DNA of 64,000 nucleotides from Hyparrhenia diplandra (GCA_015847255.1 JADLZK010008562.1:143717-207716), one strand, 5' to 3'; positions 11,110-23,199 are shown, counted from the stretch's first letter. Notes: generated from the letters alone by a model not told the origin. A program made the numbers and translations.

Positions 11110-13423
11110 ATGCGGGCGGAAGGCGGCAGCGTCGACGGGGGGTCAATCCATCTCGCGAGGGCCCCCACCCTCTACCCACCGGCGGCGAGGAGGAGGCCGA
11201 CGAGGAGGAGGCCGAAAGCAGCCCTGACGGTGGAGGCGTCGGCGCGGCCGACGTCGCCCAGATCCACGAGGAGGCTTGACTTTGTGTCTCGCGAGAGCGG
11301 GGCCGTCGTCGGCCCGGCCGGGCCGTCGTCGGGCCGGCCGTCGTCGGGCCACACCTCTTCGGACTCGGACTCGGTGCGAAGAGACACCACCTGTCGGGCG
11401 TCTTCCTCGAGTGCCGGCAAGGTCTACCCGGTAGCGGGCCCTCGAGAGGCCTCCCGAGGGCGATCCCTTTTCCCCGCCCGGTGATTCGACCACACGGTGA
11501 CAAGTAAGTAGCCATTGATATTTTCACTACTTGTTCATATAACATGTTGAACATCGAAACGGACTAACAATTCGTCTTAATGGCTCGTGCGATGAATTGG
11601 AAGATTGTAAGCGGAGGGGCGATTCGCGCCATATCAATGGCATCCAGAGCCTGCTGATTAAAGAGAACTACCCTGGCCTGGTGAGAGTCGGGGCCGCGAT
11701 GGAGGTGCCCTGGACGTGGGAGCACTTCGTGCGCGTGGAGGAGGGTCCAGTGGCCATGAAGATCAAGGCGGACTACGGGTGAGTACGTATGCAGGATTAC
11801 TTCACGTCGTTTAAATCCGTGTTTCTTAAATAATAGAATGATACATGTTGTGCGTATGCGAGAACTACTTCACGTGCGGCGGGCGGGGCGGTGGCCGCTA
11901 GAGTGCGGGGGATGGGGTCTGCGAGACCGACTCAAGGACCTGTACCCACGAGGCCCGTGTCCGGTGCATCATCTCCTACAACGCCCGGCGTTTGGCAAGG
12001 TGGTGAGGAAGAATGAAGCAAGGGAGATGATGCTCCGAGAGGAGACCGACCTCACCGAGGGGACCCGGTACATCCGGGTTCGTAAAACCCATTTATTCCG
12101 ATTCCTTCAATGAAAAATAAAGCGAGGCTTCCATTCATCCTCTGCTATGTCATGCGGATGTGTCAGGAGTGGTGCGGCAAGTACAAGGAGGCTCTTTGGG
12201 TGGCCATTGTGGAGAAGTGGCTCTTGGGACGAGACGTCACGAGACCAAGAAGCTGCGTCGGAGGTGTCGCTTGGAGATGCAAGGGAAGCCACACCACCAG
12301 GCGGCGTGCCCCCCCGGTGTATATGGACGGATGGGTAACGATTACGTTGATTTTTATTCAAGCGCTCAAATCTTTTCACTTCTAACCATCTACGTGTTCT
12401 CCTCATGAGTCAACTTCGCATGAAAACCGGGAGATCGGCGAGTACGCGGGTTGGGCCTTGACTCACAGCGCAGAGCGGACCGACCCGACCAGCGTCTACG
12501 ACCGGCGAAGGGACGAGGCGTACACCAACGCCCGGCGTCTACCCCAAGCTTACCCGAAGACGCCGAGGGCGCAAAGCGGCGCTATGGGGCGACCGATCCA
12601 GCCACCGCCCCCTAGACCGCAGACACGGTGATGAGGTTGGGAGGAGGGAAGCGGCGACGGCCCGGTCTTTGGATGGCCAACGGCGCGATCAACCCGTCCC
12701 TCGTTGACAGTGGCGTGATTCGCTCAAGGACCACGACCTCGACCGACATCCCCATAGCACCTCGGCAGCCGAGCTCCACGCAGATGATGCAGGACTTTCA
12801 GGTAACTTCAGTTTCATTCGTCGTTCCCTGGTTTTACACATGTCCGCTGCCTATGCATTGTTTTAACGTTACGGGTGTAATATTGCAGGCCCGGATGGCA
12901 GACTTGGAGGCCAAGCAGGCGGCCCAGCGGCGGCGAGTTTGAGGCGGCGGCGGCCCGCCGCGAGGCCCATCGGCGGGGAGTTGGAGGCAGTCCGGCAATA
13001 CTCGGCGCGCCAGTGCGGGGCGTGGCGAGCTACTTCGGGGGGCCTCAGATCCCGGGTGTCACCCTGCCTCCGTTGCCTCCCTCGCTGTTCGCTCCACCCC
13101 CGTTTCCCATTCCTCCTCCTGTACAGACTCCGGTGAGTATATGTTGTTGTTTATTTATTTGCCCTGTGCGGCTCACCTGCAGGTACTAATGAGATCGCCT
13201 CTCCTTTGTGCAGCCACAGTCGGCGGGTTCGAACCCGACTCCTCCAGGTGGCCCTTCTCCACCCCATCCAGCCTATCCGGTCGGCCCGACTCCACAGTAC
13301 ACGTGGCCCGGTGGCGTTCCTCCTCCGAAGCGCAGCAGCGGCCACACTCACGGGCTTCCACACGCCCCTCCACACCACGGGTGGATGTTCCAGTCGGCGC
13401 CGGCAAAGACGGGTGGTATCTAG
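11110..13423 (+). pseudogene. TNP1-like (Ptta/En/Spm family) CACTA second gene, decayed
   Basis: It follows the TNP2-like gene on the same strand, as in other CACTA elements. A GC-rich Arg/Ser/Pro-rich first part (from about 11110) is followed by exon-like blocks reading YPGLVRVGAAMEVPWTWEHF near 11670, a Gly/Lys-rich GGGKRRRPGLW block near 12637, and ARMADLEAKQAAQRRR near 12890, which is the start of the coiled-coil tail. The last block ends QSAPAKTGGI with TAG near 13421. Proteins of this type bind the subterminal repeats. Stops and frame changes separate the blocks, and exon borders are only approximate. Confidence 0.7.
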
Positions 13424-13744
13424 GGCAAGGTGAGGGCTCTTCGCACCAGGGAAGCCACGGTTAGGGGCCGTGAAGTTGAGGTGGTGGTGATGGTGATGGA
13501 TTTATTTTCGATGTTGGACATGTTGCACTGTGATGGACCTCCTTTCGATGTTGGACATGTTACATTATGTTTGGTTGTTGGACATGTTGGATTTCGTTTG
13601 GATATTGGACTATATGTGTGAATTTGTGATATTTGTGGATTATATATGTGAATTTGTGAGATATGTGGATTATATATGTGAATTGGTGATATATGTATAC
13701 GTGTATGTGCAGCAACAATCATCAGAAACAGCAAAAAAAAAAAA

Positions 13745-14234
13745 AAACTCCCAGCTTTGCCGAGTGCCGGCTTTCGGCAAAACTGGGTAACCCGCGAGGA
13801 GAAAATGGCAGGTTTGCCGAGTGCAAAAGGTGGCACTTGGCAAAATGACCATAACTTTGCCGAGTGCCACCTGTACAGCACTCGGCAAAGTCTATTTGTT
13901 TTTTTCGTAAAATAAATACTTTGCCGAGTGCCCACATCTGGCACTCGGCAAAGATTTAAAAATATTCAAATCTTTGCCGAGTGCCAGGCGTTCGGCACTC
14001 GGCAAAGAAACTTCCATATTTAACGGTCGACGTCGGGTTCGCCGAGACGACATGGCACTCGGCGAACCCCCGCCAACTGCCCATTTTTGGCACTCGGCAA
14101 ATATTGGTTTGCCGAGTCAATCTTTGCCGAAAGTGGCCTTCACGAGTTTGGCACTCGGAAAAGGGTTCGCCGAGTGCAAAGGAGTCTTTGCCTAGTGCGT
14201 CGGGCACTCGGCAAAGCCCCAGAATCCTGTAGTG
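13745..14234. repeat. CACTA right subterminal repeat array
   Basis: About fifteen copies of TTTGCCGAGTGCC or GGCACTCGGCAAA alternate in both orientations up to the right terminus. This is the presumed binding array of the TNP1-type protein. A shorter, less regular array occupies 4400-4760 at the left end. Confidence 0.85.
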
Positions 14235-14291
14235 TAACAGGGCCCGCCATGTTTCCATACGTGGTTCGGTAGACTGGAGCAACAGGAGCAC
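14235..14291 (-). CDS. Split penultimate exon, upstream part
   Basis: The acceptor TATATAG lies just upstream on the minus strand. The exon reads GAPVAPVYRTTYGNMAGPV and then meets the right CACTA terminus. The first two bases complete a codon begun in the exon 15442-15344, and the frame continues into 4382-4227. Confidence 0.85.
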
Positions 14292-15343
14292 CTATATATG
14301 AAGATCAGCTGCACGGTTAAAATGGTAGCAGATCGATAACCAGGCTGTTACAATGGAATTTTTTTGTTGAACTATCGTGCCTATGAAGCAATTGTAAGAT
14401 CTAGAGCAACCAACAAAATAATAACATAATAGAAAACATAATAACTGCAGATCTTATATACTATTTCTACAAAAAAAGAATAAACTTGCATACCGTATCA
14501 TGACAAAATATCCTAGAGGCCACATAAGAGTCAGGGAATGCATGGCGAATCACTAGTTCTAGGAGCAAAATGATAGATCATAACCGAGCAGCTAGTCAAC
14601 ACAAAAAAAATGGCTAGTAATTTTCTAATATATTGAATATTGGAGTAAATTACAAAATTTTAGAAAGAAATCTACAGTACACAAGCCACAAGAAGATGGT
14701 GTGCACACCAAGAGGCAGCAGCAGTATCAGGATTGGACAAGCCTAGAAATAAGCTTTTTCCATCTAGCTAAATTTAGATATAAAATTTAATTAGAGACAT
14801 TCAAGGTTAACTTAGTTTGTTAAGAGACAGTTCAAATTTGCTTAGAGACACAAGTTGCTAGGAGCCTAGGACCTCTGCATCTTTATAAGCAGGGCCAAGA
14901 CATTTGTGAGGGTATGACACTATGACGCCTATCATGGCACTGCCAGTAAGGTCCAGCAGACCTGGACCATGTCCTACTACTTTCAACTATAACCTCTTCA
15001 AACCCACTTACCTCCTTGCCCGTCACCCCGTGACACTGGGGATGATAATAAATTTCAGGAGATATGCATTTGTCAACGACATCCTAGTAGTTTTTGGCTA
15101 TAACATTCTCCAATCCCCTGATGCACTGCATGTCTTTCAATGGTCCATGTTCATCTAACAATCACTTTTGTAGATTAGTAATACAGATAGAGTTCTAATT
15201 TGTTAAACTGCTAGGACTGTTCCACTAATATACCCCATTTATGAAAATTAACATACGGTATTCTCTTACAAGAAGAAATGAGATTAACCGCTTACTGAGG
15301 CCGGCAAAGGTTTGGAAATGGACTTAGCGTTGAATTAAATTAC
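14292..15343. other. Intron of the CTLH-region gene
   Basis: AT-rich sequence between two exons in matching phase. I see no transposon ends in it and no separate gene. Confidence 0.55.
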
Positions 15344-18244
15344 CTGTTCCTCTCACCGATGAGACCAAAGACTTCAGAGACTTCATAGCATGATTTGTCC
15401 AGGTATCAAGTGCACGCTGCAAGTCTGGAATTGGTGGAGCACCTGCAACAATTTCCATGGTTATTAGAAGTGACAGTAAATAGCCAACTAGCGAAGCAAT
15501 GAGAAAATGAAGGCATATGTAACATCAAGTTTGATCTGGATGTGGCACAAAAGCACACCTTTAAATCATGTTTCACATAAGCTTGTCAAGCAACCAACAA
15601 AACAATGATATAATGGAAAACTTACAGGAAAGGTGTGTAGTGCCATATAATAGATCTTTTAATGAAATTTCTATACATGGTACATGGATCCAAACATGGA
15701 TCCAAACAATGTTTATGTGTAGGAGGTTGATAAAAAGGAATACTTTAAGTGTAAACCTATCTAGCAAAGCAATTAAATCAATATGAAAACAAAACTATAG
15801 CAACATTAATGAGTCAGTGCAGTAGGACTAAATGATGAAGTGATCTAAATTAGAAAGAAGCAAGGAAGCATCAAAATGATAAAAATTTGCAAAGTATTAA
15901 CATGCTGGATCATAAAACCAATACATGTAAAAGGTAAAGCAGAAGTAGAGAGGAAAGAAATGATCAAAAAGCAGCTTGACATAATTTTACATGCAGAGGT
16001 ACCCAAAAGGATTCAACAAATTATACATCTCATGAAAAATCTAAATAGTGACTTTAAACAATAAAATCTTGATAAACATACTTATGTTTGCACTTGGATG
16101 AAGTGGAATTTCCTGATGATGTGGAGCTCCTGACGTTTTCCAGCTTTTAAACAATCATCTGAATGTCAGTTAAGCCTACCATCAGTCAATACAATGATAT
16201 CCATTCATTCTTTCTTTATAAAAATTAAAATGAACTCACATAATCCAATCCCAAATAAAGTGGTTGTGGGTGTGTGAGTGTTTATGTGTGGCTCCTTATT
16301 TATTACACATCACTCTTGCTTTTTGGAGAAAAGAAATCTCAAAGTAATTGTAGAGACTTCTCTGGTTTGTTTCTCGGTGATGACAGTTTATATTATCCTG
16401 TAATAAACTAGAATAAGATCATATCTTGCATCTGCATATGCTCAGGCTAGCAAACACTAACCAGTAAGAAATTAGGCACATACTTCATGCATTTGTAACT
16501 TTGTAAGCAGCTTTGAGTTAGAACATATTAGTCTTACCAATAGCATCAGCTGCCCAGTTCAGTGCCTTGTCTGACAGTTCTGCAACTGGAAAGCATATAT
16601 ATATTATTAGCTGCTGCCTCATACACAATCGGTACAAACTAGGAGTATGTTGATTTATTCACAAGACAATCTACTGAAGGTATTATACCATCATGTGATC
16701 CCTGCAAGTGATTTGAAGAAACTGGCAGACTGCAAAAGGCATCATGTGTAGGGGAAAATCAGAAACAGGGGATTGAGCGAAGAGTGTTTTAGTTCAGTTG
16801 TCTTAGGATAAGTAACTACACTGTTCTTACCGCTTTTCAGCAGAAAGCGCTTGGCCAGAGTAGATGCTCGTGGCCGCCGGACTTGTTTCTTGAAGCGATA
16901 CCTTGGGCGTAAACTTGCAGTGATAAAAATCAAATCAGTATATCGATCGAGTACCAACCAAATTAAGTGGATATATAGACAAGCTAGTGCAAAATTAGCC
17001 CACAATAGAGAGCAAGGATTTCAGTTTAAAGATATATACTATATACCCAAATCCTAAAGGAAGAACATTGTGTGGCTTCATTGGTCCACCCGGCATGAGC
17101 ACCAACTCTTTCAGCTCTGGAGTTCTGTAAGCCAATTCGTCGACAATCTCTGATGCCTTGCGCAGCACATGCTCCCAATCCAGGGAGGCCCTATCACACG
17201 CATTTTGACTGGTTTTAGCACATGACTAAACTGATTTGAGGCACAAGATCAAAACACCACCAGTCCACTTGAGCACCAGAGCAACAGATCAACAGTTCAA
17301 GCCAACAACAAACACCATCACACCACTAGTTCCAGATTCCAGCAACACTGCAACAACATATGATACGATTGCTCCAGATCGGATCGAATCACACTATGCA
17401 TCTACGATGATACAGCTAGATCGGAGGCCAAAAACAAACCTGAAATACTGCTTTGCGTGGAGTGCGTTGAGGACGATGGCGCGGGTCCTGAGACTGCTGG
17501 TGCCGATGGTTTTGCCGTGGTCGAGGAAGGTGTTGTACCTGGCGGCCACCGATCTGCCGTCGCCGAGGACGATGCTGGCTAGTATATGGAGCAATTGGAG
17601 GAAGTGGTGGAGGGCCAGCGCCTCCACACCGAGACGGCCGCCGAAGTCCGGCCTGAGCGGCGGCACGGCGGGACAGGTAGCCGCGGGCCTCCGCCCACCT
17701 GCCCTGCTCCACGAGCCGCTGCAGTAGCGGCACCGAGAAGAAGGCGTCCGTCGCGCCGGCGATCCTGCCATACGATCCGATCCGATCCGATCCGGCGAAT
17801 TCAGCACTAGCATATATAGCAAACAGCGAAGCGAGCTATCAAGTATAGTGTTTGAGCGTGCGATCCGAAGGCGGCCTTGAAGCCCTGGAGCCAGAGGAAG
17901 GTGAGGAGCGCCGCTGCGGGACGGCGCGACGCAGGGGTACTCTGCCGCGGGGCCGCCGCCTGTAGCCAGTTTGTCCTCGCCACAGGCGGCGGTGATGATC
18001 GGGCGTGATCGTGCTCGCGCCGCGCCGCGGTGCTGGTATTGCAAGGCCATGACGCGCGGGAGGGGAGCTCGCGCCTCGCGGACTTGGAGCTGCGATCGGG
18101 GGAAGCGGCGGCAGCACGGCTCTCTGCCCCTTCTTCTCTCTCTACCAAAGCTTCGCCGGAGAAAACCCCAGATGAGTAGAACAGCTCCCTACGCTACCAC
18201 ACCCGCTTTTCCTCTCCTTTCTCCTCCACTCCTCTGTGTGGTCT

Positions 18245-18253
18245 CTTTATATA
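18245..18253 (-). promoter_or_regulatory. TATA box of the CTLH-region gene
   Basis: On the minus strand this reads TATATAAAG, about 100 bases before the first coding exon. The Pack-MULE-like element begins about 85 bases further upstream. Confidence 0.5.
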
Positions 18254-18336
18254 ATAATAACTGGGCTGGGCTGGGCTGGGGTGGACTTCTCTAGATTTCA
18301 AAGGGCCAATTTACGAGGCCAACTCATTACTTGGTG

Positions 18337-19879
18337 GGAAAAAGTCTAGATAACCCCCTCACCTTTGGCACTAGGGATACTTTACCCCTAAACTTTAAAA
18401 TGGTCTAACCAACACCCTAAAGTTTCTAAAACCATTTGATTAACCCCCTGGGCGGTTTAGCACCTGGTTTTGGCAACGTGGAACTCCAACCTGGAAACTA
18501 AGGGCCCAACAATCGGTCCTATCGCCACCAAATATGGACGCCTTGACCGGCGGCGGCCTCTGGGTCGGTCTTGGCTCGCGCGGCGGGTGTGCGCGCGGCC
18601 AGCGGCGGTGAGGCACGGGCAACCCACACTAGCGAGGAGGGGCAAGGAGCGGTGCGGGGGGAGCGTCGGAACCACGGAGGGAAGCAGACGTGCGCGTTGT
18701 GCGCCATGGCGGAGGCCGACCCGCCTGTGGCGGGGCCGGCGCCGCGGGGCGGCTAAGGCGGCGGTGGTGCTTTCGGGGCTCGGAAGCTCGGCGCGTCATT
18801 GCGTGGGAGCATCTGAGTTATCTCAAGGTTGCGGGCGACCATCGGCAAGCTCTCCATGGATGGCGAGAAAAAGCTTCCAAGCCGGGCGGATGTGAGTTGT
18901 AGCCGCTCCACGCCAGCAAAGATCTCCGTGAGACCCAATAGCTCCACGACTCACGACTCGCGAGGCGGCGTGCCGTGCATGGTAACAAGCGACGATGGTG
19001 GGACGATGCGCCACCGCCCCACGATACGAACGCCCCGGCTCGGGCGAAGGCGATGGCGGTGGCCAGCTCGTGGCAGCATCGTAGGGCTGCTGGTTTTGGC
19101 ATCTGCACCGAGGAGCAGAGCTCGACTGTCGAGGGCTATGGCGTGAAGAAGCCGAAAGCTCACGGTGGCGTCCCAGGGCTCGCGTTCAAGATATTCACTT
19201 CGGAGTCTCATGGCCTCGCCACGTCTGCGGACAAGCTAGCAACCCGGCAGGATGTTTTTGGCGTCAAATAGCACGAAGGCTGAGTCCCGACTCCCGTGGC
19301 TTCTTGATCCTTGGCGTGTGCGTGACTGCGTGTTCATCTTGCTCGTCGTCGCCATCGCCCATGGCCGTTGAGGGATGAAGGGCTCCATGTACAAATATAT
19401 TGCTGCCATCGTAACTTGACTCCGTGCATAGTCGGGCAAGCTGGGCTCCTCGTTGCCGGCGGCAAGAAGCAAGCTAGTGCAGCTGTTCCCACATCCGTCG
19501 TCGTGCGCGGCCCGGCCGGAAACGTCGTTGCTTGCCGCGCCACTGGCGGGGCCTCCCTCCCCGCCGCTGAGCTACGTGTGCACCTCGCCACCTCTGGGCG
19601 CTGCCGGCCAGCAGCATCGGCATCGGTGCTTCGTTCGCGGGAGGCACGAGACACCACCACAACCACGGCGATGGAGGAAGATGCACAACGGAAGAAGAAA
19701 GACTAGTCTCCTTCGTTGCCGGGTTGGAGTTCCACGTTGCCAAAACCAGGTGCTAAAACCGCCTAGGGGGGTTAATCAAATGGTTTTAGAAACTTTGGGT
19801 TGTTGGTTAGACCATTTTAAAGTTTAGGGGTAAAAGTATCCCTAGTGCCAAATGTGAGGGGGTTATCTAGACTTTTTCC
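18337..19879. mobile_element. Pack-MULE-like element with long TIRs, 1543 bp
   Basis: The ends GGAAAAAGTCTAGATAACCC and its reverse complement open terminal inverted repeats of about 165 bp (18337-18510 against 19712-19879). A perfect 10-bp direct duplication TTACTTGGTG flanks it (18327-18336 and 19880-19889), in the 9-11 bp range of Mutator-like elements. The interior of about 1.2 kb is GC-rich, unlike its flanks, and holds no transposase. The plus-strand frame at 18975-19271 contains GICTEEQSSTVEGYG and KPKAHGGVPGLAFKIF, which look like coding sequence. I cannot name a parent gene. Confidence 0.85.
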
Positions 19880-19889
19880 TTACTTGGTG

Positions 19890-20474
19890 AGATATCATCC
19901 TTGACCATGAGTTGATTGAAGACCCTTTTTGGAGGGGCTCCAAATATCGCCTTTCATTCCTGTAATTCTTATCAAAAGTGTCTAAGCCTAATTTACCTTT
20001 TTCGTAGCTGATGTGGCACCATATAAGACGGCTGACATGGTGGCACGTGGAAAAAAAGTTGTTATTAATGCAAAACTGAAGGTTAATTAGACTTTATGAA
20101 AGAATAATAAATTTTTTTAAAAAATATCTAAAAAATATTTTTCTAGAATAAATAGGCATTTGAAAATACCAAAAAATATTATTTAGTATTACAAATTTTG
20201 AAGAAATTTTGTTTTATCACACGATGAATGAGGAAGTGAGTTTAGATAAGAGAAATAGAGATGGAGAAAAGAATTAACTATCCCAACCTGAACCGGACTC
20301 AACAGTTGAATCATTACCTTAATCCTTATATACAATACAATTGTCAGAAGTACATAACTTGAATTCCCTAATGTTGATATTTGCATTTTACAAAAAAATT
20401 AAACAATTTTGGTAAAATACCACAAATAACAATGGTTCTATTTCAAGTAAGGATTGTATGTTAAAAAAAAAAAC
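19890..20474. other. No gene recognised
   Basis: AT-rich intergenic sequence with no transposon ends or coding frame that I can support. Confidence 0.45.
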
Positions 20475-20620
20475 TACTCCTGGCGTTCTAAATTCTAGTT
20501 TGTTTTGACTTTTTTAGATAATTTTTTTCTCTGCATCTAGTTATACACTATATCTAGATATATAGTTAAATAAATGAATTTAATAAAGCCAATGACTTAT
20601 AATTTAGAAAAGAGGAAATA
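20475..20620. mobile_element. Stowaway-like MITE (about 142 bp)
   Basis: The left end CTCCTGGCGTTCTAAATTCT and the right end ACTTATAATTTAGAAAAGAG are imperfect inverted repeats flanked by TA. The internal CTAGTTATACACTATATCTAG is the palindromic centre seen in a widespread grass Stowaway family. Confidence 0.75.
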
Positions 20621-21120
20621 TCACTTTTAAATGTCTCTTTCTGCAACTAATGCTACAAAAAATTGCTGAACTTTAGTTAGTGATAAAGATTTTGACATAT
20701 CAACATGTAGAATAGGGATCACATCTCAGACTCCAGGAACAATGTAATCCCAAGTACTTAAGTTTGGCAGACGAGATTGAGCTAGACATCCCCTGTTATT
20801 GACATCATTTTTAAATAATTTTATATTCAAAAGCAAAAAAAAAAAATATTACAAGTATATGATATAGAAACCTATTATTATTAAATAGAAAACAAATTAT
20901 AGCTATGTCTGTGTGGCACGTGCATGTCCAGCTATTTTAGAACGTGTCAATTAAAAATACAGTGATATATGCAACAGAGGCTTTCTAGTGAACACACATC
21001 ACCCAATCAAATTGAACAAACACTGTCATCTACCTTTACTATATATAACAATTCAATTAACATTACTAGTGAATGTAACATAGTGTTCATAAATGCATAT
21101 TTGCTAGTTCTATAAAACAC
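20621..21120. other. No gene recognised; upstream region of the F-box gene
   Basis: AT-rich sequence with short homopolymers. No element ends are visible. It is the likely upstream region of the F-box gene. Confidence 0.4.
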
Positions 21121-21131
21121 AATTTTTGTTG

Positions 21132-21142
21132 TCTATAAATAA
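21132..21142 (+). promoter_or_regulatory. Candidate TATA box of the F-box gene
   Basis: TCTATAAATAA lies about 295 bases before the chosen start codon, leaving a 5' leader of roughly 260 bases if used. There is no other evidence for the transcription start. Confidence 0.35.
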
Positions 21143-21433
21143 ATTTTCTAATTTAGGTAGAAAACCTAACACCTCCGCAGGCCCCAGCTCCGCAAAGGGC
21201 CAAAGGCCCAATCCGTCCGGTGTGCACTGTCTCCTCCACGGGCTGCCTCTCCGGTCTCCCCCCGACTTCGTCGGCGGCGGCGACGCGAGTTGCAGGCACA
21301 CCGGCGAGGTGATTACTTGAGTAAACACTCTCTCCTCCTCCCTTCACCCCTCCGTCTCTCTCTCTATCTAAGGTGGCCCATGTTTTATTTATTTTGCTGG
21401 TCTAGATCGGACGGCCACCAACTGTTCGACGCA

Positions 21434-23199
21434 ATGTCTCAGGAGAGTGAGGCCGCGAGCAGCAAGAGGAAGAGTGCGGATGGAAGTCCGGACCGCCTCA
21501 GTGCGCTTCCGGAAGGTCCGCTGCTGTACCTTCTGTCCTTCCTTCCATCGAGGGACGCAGTGCGGACGTGTGTGCTTGCACGCCGCTGGCGCAACCTGTG
21601 GAAGGAGGTGCCTGCCCTCCGCATCACCCCTTCCACCACATCGTCGAGCCCTAGTGCCCTGAACAGATTCGTCAACTACATGCTGTTTTACCGAAACAGT
21701 TTGCCTCTCCATGTGGCCGAATTCAATGTGGCCGAATTCAACTCCCATGGAGGTGGCACATTTGCTGAGTCTGTCTCGTATTTGGAGCATTGGATTCGGT
21801 ACAGTTTATCATGTCCAGTTGCCAAACTCTCGGTCACTGTCACCGGACACCTATATCCACGTTGGCTGCTTCCCAAGGGACTTATTACCTCTGAACACTT
21901 GACAACACTTGAGCTTACCCGGATCGACACAAAGGATGATCTGGATTTCTCAAGTTGTGTATCTCTAAAGGATCTGAAGATGATTCATTGTGGCATTTAC
22001 TGTGCCAGAATCATGTCCCCATCACTGAAGCGTCTTAGCATCACACAATGTCACTTCTTTGTGAGTGACTGTACCCAAATATCTGCCCCGAATCTTATTT
22101 TCCTTCTTTTAGTTGACTGTGGTGGAAGGACCCCATGGCTTGTCAGCATGCCATATCTAGTGGAGGCATTTGTCAGACTTGGAGACTGCGATGATTCCTG
22201 TGACAATAGTTATGAGATTGGCGATTGTGGGGATGAGTATTGTTGGGGATGCCGTTACTATGAGAACAAGTATGGAAACAATAACTGCATTCTTCTTCAT
22301 GGGTTATCAAGCTGTACAAATCTGGAGTTAACAGCTGCAACAGCACCAGTATGTTTTCCCTTAGCACTTAATTGTTTTTTGCTGTCCGCCTTCGATTCTG
22401 TCTTTGCATTTGTTTCTTAGTTGGAACCTGTAATAGCCATTGGGAAATATATTCTGGTTAGCTAACAGTGGCAAAATCATGTCGTGAAAAGTGCACATTT
22501 TCTCTAGTACTTTTGCCTTGTCAGTTGAATGTTAAGATGTTGAGCTATTCTTACTCAATTTTCCTTTATGCAGTTCGTTTTCAGGAAGGATTTGACGAGA
22601 TGCCCTGTATTTAGCAAGTTAAAAACTTTGTTACTCAATGAGTGGTGCATTACTAATAACCTTGGTGCATTAGTATGCTTTCTCCAGCACTCACCAGTTC
22701 TAGAGAAGCTCATTATTCAGTTTGGGCCTCCAGAGGTGCTTGAATTCTTTGTGATAATAACCTGTCTATTTAAAGTAAACATGTATGATGGATTAACTTG
22801 GCATACATGTTCTGACAGATACATGAAAGATTAGTGGAAATAGGAGCAAGTTATGACCTAAAAAGCAACCCCTTGTATCGAATGACCTTATTGTTGAAAT
22901 TAGATGTGATAATGGTGATGAGCAGATTCACAAAGTATTGGATGTCTTGGGTTCCTATGGTGTACCACATGAGAAAATCAAGATCCAACGACCTCCAAAA
23001 CTTTCGAGGGCCCAATTTGATGACACTTGGACTTCTGGAAGTAAGTTTTTTGTTAGCAAACTATATAGTTACTATATTTGGCATTGTTTGTCTATGTATA
23101 AAATATAATTACTACTACAAGCAGGCACCACCTAAGATGGTGCCATTAATCCGCCACTACAAGCAGGCAAAATTGCCACTTCATCCAGAACAGCATTAG
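21434..23199 (+). CDS. F-box/LRR/FBD-type protein
   Basis: Exons 21434-22348, 22574-22735, 22819-23040 and 23125-23199 have GT/AG borders in matching phase and give 457 residues. I chose ATG 21434 because MSQESEAASSKRK directly precedes the F-box; an upstream in-frame ATG at 21290 adds an unlikely leader. Residues 15-60 are an F-box (RLSALPEGPLLYLLSFLP, then RTCVLARRWRNLWKEVPAL), which binds SKP1 in SCF ubiquitin ligases. Leucine-rich repeats follow (LTTLELTRI, CVSLKDLKMIHCGIY, SPSLKRLSI). An FBD domain begins with IHERLVEIGASYDLK in exon 3. One base is missing near 22871-22875: the next frame, not this one, holds the conserved FBD continuation (LIVEIRCDNGDEQIHK). The predicted C-terminus is therefore altered. 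Target substrates are unknown. Confidence 0.85.

Larger units (their letters stand above)
4386..14234. mobile_element. CACTA (En/Spm) transposon, 9.85 kb, target duplication TAA
   Basis: The left end CACTACAGGAATCCGC (4386) and the right end CAGAATCCTGTAGTG (to 14234) are inverted. The trinucleotide TAA flanks both sides (4383-4385 and 14235-14237), the 3-bp duplication typical of this superfamily. Both subterminal regions hold many copies of TTTGCCGAGTGC and its reverse complement GCACTCGGCAAA, the presumed transposase-binding repeats. The interior carries a TNP2-like and then a TNP1-like gene on the plus strand, both decayed. Such an element would need a transposase from elsewhere to move. 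The still-perfect target duplication suggests that it never excised and is not very old, although its genes are heavily damaged. Confidence 0.93.
3582..18150 (-). pseudogene. Multi-exon plant gene with CTLH-like region, disrupted by a CACTA insertion
   Basis: Exons read on the minus strand: about 18150-17860 (start not resolved), 17764-17440, 17190-17040, 16913-16831, 16729-16689, 16585-16538, 16158-16082, 15442-15344, 14291-14235 joined to 4382-4227, and 3733-3582 with stop TAA at 3584-3582. Junctions have GT/AG borders. Codon phases match from exon 2 to the end once three lesions are allowed for. Exon 2 carries a CTLH-like stretch (LLQRLVEQGRWAEARGYL). The next exon has LDWEHVLRKASEIVDELAYR and MPGGPMKP; the protein ends NEQGL. 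I do not recognise the function; CTLH regions usually mediate protein-protein contact. Lesions are a 2-base deletion near 17670, a 1-base deletion near 16141, and the 9.85-kb CACTA element in the penultimate exon. A TATA box lies at 18245-18253. Without the small deletions this would be a single insertional null allele. Confidence 0.8.

Noticed and set aside
17236..17727. Plus-strand open frame of 163 codons
   Set aside because: It is antisense to exon 2 of the CTLH-region gene, whose minus-strand splice phases are well supported.
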